DNA of 9,873 bases, from positions 1 to 9,873 of the forward strand of contig JAFAWI010000318.1 in assembly GCA_019241915.1 (NCBI GenBank). The letters are read 5' to 3'. This document shows, in pieces, positions 7,341-9,873 of the stretch. Position 1 is the stretch's first letter. The number at the start of each line of letters is the position of its first letter. The position numbers and the translations under genes were made by a program. Origin of the DNA: Alphaproteobacteria bacterium. GTDB taxonomy: Bacteria > Pseudomonadota > Alphaproteobacteria > ATCC43930 > CGMCC-115725. The notes under the pieces were generated by a model, which saw only the letters and a program-made list of their open reading frames with translations, did not search any database and had not been told where the DNA came from.

Positions 7341-8987
7341 ATGCCAATGATCGACTTTCGCACCGACCCGTCGCGCTACCGGCATTGGCGGCTCGCGGTA
7401 GACGGCGCGGTCGCGACCTTGACCATGGATGTCGATCCCGCCGCCGGGCTTTATCCCGGCACCGAGCTTAAGCTCAACTCATACGATCTCGGCGTCGACA
7501 TTGAGCTGGCGGACGCGGTGCAGCGGCTGCGCTTCGAGCATCCGGAGGTGCACGCCGTCGTCATCCGCTCGGGCAAGGACAACGTGTTCTGCGCCGGCGC
7601 CAATATCGGCGCGCTGGCCAAATCGGCCCACGGCGACAAGGTCAATTTCTGCAAGTTCACCAACGAGACGCGCCTGGCGATCGAGGATGCGTCGGCGAAT
7701 TCCGGGCAGCGCTACCTCGCGGCGGTCAGCGGCACTGCGGCGGGCGGCGGCTACGAGCTGGCCCTGGCGTGCGATCACATCGCGCTGATCGACGACCGCC
7801 GCTCCTCCGTGTCGCTGCCCGAGGTGCCGCTCCTCGCGGTGCTGCCCGGCACTGGCGGCCTCACCCGCCTCACCGACAAGCGCAAGGTGCGGCGCGACCG
7901 CGCCGATCTGTTTTGCACCACCGAGGAAGGCACGCGCGGCCGGCGCGCCGTCGATTGGCGGCTGGTCGACGAGGTGGCGCCGCCCTCGGTTTGGGAAGAA
8001 CGCATCGCCGTCCGCGCCGCCGCGCTCGCCGCGACCTCCGACCAGCCGGCCGACGCGGCGGGCATCGCATTGACCCCGCTCGAGCGCGATATCGCAGGCA
8101 ACACGATTGTATATCCGCATTTGCGTGTCGCGCTCCACCGGCCCGGCCGGCGGGCCGAAATCGCGATACGCGTACCGGAACACGGCAACGAACCGGCCGC
8201 CGACGATGCGGGCGCGGCGTTCTGGCCGCTGGCACTGGCGCGCGCGCTTGACGACGCGATCCTGCATCTGCGGGCCAACGAGCCCGAGATCGGGATCATC
8301 GTGTTTCGCAGCGAAGGCGATGAGAGGACGGTGCTGGCCGCCGACGCGCTGCTGGCAGCGCCGGAGGCGGGTTGGTTCTTGCGCGAGGTGCGGCTCTATT
8401 GGAAGCGGGTGTTGAAGCGGATCGATATGACCTCGCGCAGCCTGTTCGCGCTGATCGAGCCGGGCAGTTGCTTTGCCGGTTTTCTCGCCGAACTGGTCTT
8501 TGCCGCCGACCGCGCGCTGATGTTTGCCGGCAAGCGCGGCGGCGACAACCGCGCCGAGGCACGCCTTGTCTTATCCGAGCTGAGCTTTGGCGCGTTGCCG
8601 ATGGGCAACGGGCTTTCGCGTCTGGCAACCCGGTTTCTCGGCGAGCCCGACAGTCTCGAACGGGCCCAAAAATCCATCGGGCAGCCGCTCTTGGCAGAAG
8701 ACGCGGCGGCGATGGGCGTTGTCACCGCATCCTACGACGAGATCGATTGGGACGAGGAGGTGCGCCTGGCGCTCGAAGAGCGCGCCAGCTTCTCGCCCGA
8801 CGCCCTCACGGGCCTTGAAGCCAACCTCCGCTTCGCCGGGCCGGAGACGATGGAGACCAAGATTTTCGCCCGTCTGACGGCGTGGCAGAACTGGATTTTC
8901 CAGCGCCCCAACGCGGTCGGCGACGCCGGGGCGCTCAAATCCTACGGCACCGGCAAGCGCCCCGATTTTGACACGCGGCGCGTCTGA
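7341..8987 (+). CDS. boxC: Benzoyl-CoA-dihydrodiol lyase (BoxC)
   Basis: This 548-aa crotonase-related enzyme of the aerobic benzoyl-CoA (box) pathway hydrolytically opens the ring of 2,3-epoxy-/dihydrodiol-benzoyl-CoA, giving 3,4-dehydroadipyl-CoA semialdehyde and formate. Family marks are CAGANIGAL (84-92), VSGTAAGGGYELALACDHI (from about 129), SLPEVPLLAVLPGTGGLTRLTDKRKVRRD, and a highly characteristic C-terminus from M504: TKIFARLTAWQNWIFQRPNA, then YGTG. The length matches known BoxC (about 550 aa), much longer than ordinary crotonases because of the second, divergent crotonase-like half. I chose the ATG at 7341; TTG at 7335 and ATG at 7347 are alternatives that change the product by only two residues. 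The ribosome-binding GAGG comes from the right arm of the upstream repeat. The gene lies 115 bases after the ligase and 146 bases before boxB, all on the same strand, so an operon is likely. Identification is very secure. Confidence 0.97.
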   Translation: MPMIDFRTDPSRYRHWRLAVDGAVATLTMDVDPAAGLYPGTELKLNSYDLGVDIELADAVQRLRFEHPEVHAVVIRSGKDNVFCAGANIGALAKSAHGDKVNFCKFTNETRLAIEDASANSGQRYLAAVSGTAAGGGYELALACDHIALIDDRRSSVSLPEVPLLAVLPGTGGLTRLTDKRKVRRDRADLFCTTEEGTRGRRAVDWRLVDEVAPPSVWEERIAVRAAALAATSDQPADAAGIALTPLERDIAGNTIVYPHLRVALHRPGRRAEIAIRVPEHGNEPAADDAGAAFWPLALARALDDAILHLRANEPEIGIIVFRSEGDERTVLAADALLAAPEAGWFLREVRLYWKRVLKRIDMTSRSLFALIEPGSCFAGFLAELVFAADRALMFAGKRGGDNRAEARLVLSELSFGALPMGNGLSRLATRFLGEPDSLERAQKSIGQPLLAEDAAAMGVVTASYDEIDWDEEVRLALEERASFSPDALTGLEANLRFAGPETMETKIFARLTAWQNWIFQRPNAVGDAGALKSYGTGKRPDFDTRRV

Positions 8988-9027
8988 TCCGCCTACTGTC
9001 GTTTCGCGGCGCAGGCGCGGCGAGCCC

Positions 9028-9097
9028 GGGAATCCATGACCCCGGGATCGATCTTTGGGCAAAAGACGGTGTTCATGGGTTCCCGCTTTCGCGGGAA
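9028..9097. repeat. Intergenic palindromic repeat between boxC and boxB
   Basis: The arms GGGAATCCATGA (9028-9039) and TCATGGGTTCCC (9073-9084) form an 11-of-12 inverted repeat. The second arm runs into a perfect small hairpin, TTCCCGC (9080-9086), loop TTTC, GCGGGAA (9091-9097), followed by TGAC. The TTCCCGCTTTCGCGGGAATGAC string is a repeat I recall as dispersed in many proteobacterial genomes. No U-run follows the hairpin, so it is not a typical intrinsic terminator. It may instead act in mRNA stability or processing within the box transcript. Only one copy is present in this window. Confidence 0.7.
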
Positions 9098-9133
9098 TGA
9101 CAACATAAGCGCTGACGGCACAGGGAGTAGGCG

Positions 9134-9873
<740 letters not shown>

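Noticed and set aside
9080..9102. Rho-independent terminator after boxC
   Set aside because: The stem is good, but the following sequence is TGACAACATAAG with no T-run, and boxB follows on the same strand.

Overview
The window is GC-rich bacterial DNA, almost fully coding, with strong G/C preference at third codon positions. The gene content (LLM-type flavin monooxygenase, LysR regulator, small cupins, HSL-type esterase, aerobic benzoyl-CoA pathway) and the intergenic palindromes of the GGGTGAGGG and TTCCCGC-TTTC-GCGGGAA kind suggest a proteobacterium, most likely an alphaproteobacterium. That placement is an inference; no rRNA or other phylogenetic marker is present.

Left part (1-3276): the 3' portion of a crotonase-superfamily gene is cut by the left edge. 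A 322-base non-coding stretch follows, carrying five copies of a 10-bp motif (CCTCCTGTTA) in mixed orientation. Next is a 383-aa LLM-class flavin-dependent monooxygenase on +, which converges on a LysR-family regulator on -. The regulator diverges from the following cupin genes.

Middle (3277-5592): a two-domain (bicupin) protein and a one-domain cupin, 25 bases apart on + and probably co-transcribed. They converge on an HSL-family (family IV) alpha/beta-hydrolase on -.

Right part (5593-9873): the clearest biology. On + lie a benzoate-CoA ligase family gene, boxC (benzoyl-CoA-dihydrodiol lyase) and boxB (benzoyl-CoA 2,3-epoxidase, cut by the right edge). Together they make up most of the upper aerobic 'box' route: benzoate + CoA + ATP -> benzoyl-CoA; BoxB (with reductase BoxA, not in the window) -> 2,3-epoxide; BoxC -> ring-opened 3,4-dehydroadipyl-CoA semialdehyde + formate. 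Each junction around boxC holds a different intergenic palindromic repeat, and the right arm of the first one appears to supply the boxC ribosome-binding site. The divergent esterase could feed benzoate from esters into the pathway, but this rests on position only.

The most unusual non-coding signal is the motif array upstream of the LLM gene. It looks like a multi-site operator, or alternatively an RNA structure in which anti-Shine-Dalgarno-like and Shine-Dalgarno-like repeats compete. No CRISPR array, tRNA, rRNA, transposase or integrase was seen.
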